Below are positions 21,951-22,435 of a stretch of DNA of 22,435 bases, piece after piece. Below the pieces are notes generated by a model. It was not told the origin of the DNA. It did not search any database and was given only the letters and a program-made list of their open reading frames with translations. The position numbers and the translations under genes are program-made. The DNA comes from a virus, in the IMG/VR virus record IMGVR_UViG_3300031857_001510, positions 1 to 22,435 of that record, one strand, 5' to 3'. The stretch's first letter is position 1; each line of letters begins with the position of its first letter.

Positions 21951-22435
21951 TTAGGAGAATAAAGGTATAGCGATGCAGCGGCAGAGAGGGTGCCGGGGAG
22001 GCGGTGCTGGCACGAAATCTTCGAGGTTTTCGACCACTGTGCCGTTGAGGGCGACGCACAGGGGGCAGGTTTTGGGGTCAAGGATGGCGTTCCAGCGCCA
22101 GCCGGTGAGGGAGCGGTTGGAGGCGGTGGCGGCGGCCTGCTGAATTGGCACCACTAAGGACCAGAGGGTCGCGGATGTGATGGCCTTGGTGCGGGCGATC
22201 CAGGCGTTGGCGACGTCGCCTTTGCGGAGGGCGGGGCGGGCTTCGCCCGCAACGGTGCGGGTGGAGATGACTGAGGCGGCGATTGCTGGGGTTGGGCGGT
22301 CGGTGAGGAAGGCGGGGAGGACGGTGTTTTCGAGGAGTTTGAGGAGTTGGGAGGCGTAGGGGGAGGCGTTGGTGGCGGCGGTGGGGCTGAAGAGGGTGCG
22401 GAGGGTCGTGCCAGCGGTGGGGGTGGTGATGAGGG
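21951..22435 (-). CDS. Minor head protein, Mu gpF / SPP1 gp7-like, C-terminal part (5' end beyond right edge)
   Basis: The frame is open from the right edge to TAA at 21951, giving 161 visible residues. A Met-like GTG at 22154 is internal, not the real start. The last 50 residues carry the family signature: NAILDPKTCPLCVALNGTVV, then a spaced RHPLCRCIAIPLFS end, with the paired Cys motifs (CPLC...HPLCRC) of SPP1 gp7/Mu gpF minor head proteins. Upstream is helical (VLPAFLTDRPTPAIAASVIS, GDVANAWIARTKAITSATLW). These proteins bind portal and capsid, and help head assembly or DNA ejection (family knowledge). The portal and terminase genes are expected just outside the window to the right. Confidence 0.85.
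   Translation of the reverse strand, partial: LITTPTAGTTLRTLFSPTAATNASPYASQLLKLLENTVLPAFLTDRPTPAIAASVISTRTVAGEARPALRKGDVANAWIARTKAITSATLWSLVVPIQQAAATASNRSLTGWRWNAILDPKTCPLCVALNGTVVENLEDFVPAPPPRHPLCRCIAIPLFS

Noticed and set aside
21951-22154. 67-aa separate gene starting at GTG 22154
   Set aside because: The same frame continues upstream without a stop to the window edge with coherent protein, so this is the C-terminus of a larger minor head protein.

Overview
The window is a virion-structure cluster from a long-tailed (siphovirus-like) double-stranded DNA bacteriophage or prophage. It is GC-rich and almost entirely coding. Nearly every gene is on the minus strand, so the transcriptional order runs from the right edge to the left edge. 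Protein styles suggest a cyanobacterial host (Synechococcus/Cyanobium-like): a tail fibre with the 'PNTGLYSPGADQVALSTAGT' type repeat, a major tail protein with an appended Gly-rich beta domain, and frequent GTG starts without clear Shine-Dalgarno sites. That host assignment is an inference. No integrase, host gene, tRNA, CRISPR array or insertion sequence is visible, so lytic phage and prophage cannot be told apart.

Head module (22435 to 18495): the C-terminal part of a Mu gpF/SPP1 gp7-like minor head protein, a coiled-coil scaffold, the major capsid protein, a weak hairpin, a small Gly/Ala/Thr-rich putative decoration protein, two or three tiny proteins (one only 44 aa and very basic), and a DnaT-like/head-tail adaptor protein. 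Two unexpected genes follow: a short sigma-70-like factor (18449-17910) and an HNH/zinc-ribbon homing-type endonuclease (17873-17184). They lie where neck genes usually are.

Tail module (17142 to 1): major tail protein; a Rho-independent terminator; two genes on the OPPOSITE strand (15458-16320, +; head-closure-like and HK97 gp10-like); tape measure protein; two tail-tip proteins; two related small virion proteins; a LamG-type protein; a 40-aa ORF; an overlapping gene pair joined by a lambda-type GGGAAAG slippery heptamer (G/GT tail-assembly chaperone architecture); a 1280-aa collagen-like fibre; a 223-aa fibre-associated protein; and the N-terminal part of another tail fibre cut by the left edge.

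The most unusual feature is a 12-base intergenic motif, consensus GGNAAHCTAGGD. It occurs seven times upstream of structural genes on both strands, and three copies are identical (GGAAAACTAGGT). In five of the seven cases it lies 25-29 nt before a GTG start. A phage-encoded sigma-like protein lacking a visible region 4 is in the same cluster. I propose that the motif is a single-block promoter class read by this sigma factor, making the virion cluster a self-contained late regulon. The motif copies are seen directly; the link to the sigma factor is inference. Other notable points are the inverted neck genes with their own motif copy, the chaperone pair displaced far downstream of the tape measure gene, and a three-fold internal repeat in the tape measure protein.
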